From Tumulicola sp039922955 (GTDB taxonomy: Bacteria; Vulcanimicrobiota; Vulcanimicrobiia; Vulcanimicrobiales; Vulcanimicrobiaceae): 14,649 bases of DNA. The translations under genes were made by a program, and so were the position numbers. This document shows, piece by piece, positions 14,540 through 14,649 of this stretch. The DNA lies in assembly GCA_039922955.1 (NCBI GenBank), contig JBDTDR010000046.1:1-14649 (forward strand), written 5' to 3'. The number at the start of each line of letters is the position of its first letter. Position 1 is the first letter of the stretch. The notes beneath the pieces are model-generated. The model was not told where the DNA came from. It searched no databases and saw nothing but the letters and a program-made list of their open reading frames with translations.

Positions 14540-14649
14540 CTAAACAGCCGCTTCAACTTGCTCTCCTCTCCTCTCCGCTTCGATTAGGTTTGCGCAAACA
14601 CGGCCTCGGGTAAAGAGACGCCAATCTCGCAGGTTCTGAGCAGCCGATC
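14540..14649 (-). CDS. Partial unrecognised gene (3' end) at the right edge
   Basis: The - strand frame is open from the window edge to TAG 14540-14542, 35 residues: S-A-A-Q-N-L-R-D-W-R-L-F-T-R-G-R-V, then C-A-N-L-I-E-A-E-R-R-G-E-Q-V-E-A-A-V. The charged, helical composition looks like genuine protein and the position, 50 bases before the small membrane gene, is reasonable for an upstream neighbour. Too little is visible to assign a family, and a chance frame of this length remains possible. Confidence 0.35.
   Translation of the reverse strand, partial: SAAQNLRDWRLFTRGRVCANLIEAERRGEQVEAAV

Overview
The window is GC-rich, densely packed bacterial DNA. Secreted beta-propeller proteins, lipoproteins with clear lipoboxes, a long Asp-box (BNR/VPS10-like) protein and a PDZ-membrane-GAF sensor suggest an uncultured soil-type lineage such as Candidatus Eremiobacterota/Vulcanimicrobiota or Acidobacteriota. 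This placement is an inference from protein style only, because no rRNA or other marker gene is present.

Layout. 1-284 (+) is the 3' end of a gene resembling the DpnI/Dam-replacing restriction endonuclease family. 281-1252 (-) encodes a lipoprotein beta-propeller. A divergent gap of about 135 bp leads into a (+) run: a PDZ/multi-TM/GAF sensor (1387-3196, frame interrupted at a T7 run), a serine beta-lactamase-family hydrolase (3211-4607, frame interrupted near 4330-4350) and a CxxC protein (4604-5227) that overlaps it by ATGA. It meets head-on a (-) pair: a DUF1801 protein (8334-8699) and the 1032-residue Asp-box propeller protein (5228-8326). A small lipoprotein (8862-9308, +) converges on a coiled-coil protein (9310-10134, -). 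In all three convergent pairs the stop codons overlap or lie within a base or two of each other.

10461-12681 (-) is a graveyard: an unrecognised gene with compensating frame breaks, the C-terminal half of an IS110-type transposase, and an IS21 IstA with about five frameshifts and one nonsense codon. No istB or complete element ends were found.

12862-14649 holds small genes: a histone H1-like Lys/Ala-rich protein, a single-pass membrane protein with a Thr-rich tail, two tandem 52-residue lmo0937-type membrane proteins starting at 14124 and 14490 (the second from GTG), two start-less reading frames, and a probable partial gene at the right edge. This is compatible with an envelope/nucleoid stress island, but that role is inferred.

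No tRNA, rRNA, CRISPR array or obvious novel defence system was found. The most useful leads are the interrupted sensor with no output domain, the restriction-enzyme fragment, the Ada-like CxxC protein, the damaged gene at 10461-10997 and the small-gene cluster at the right.
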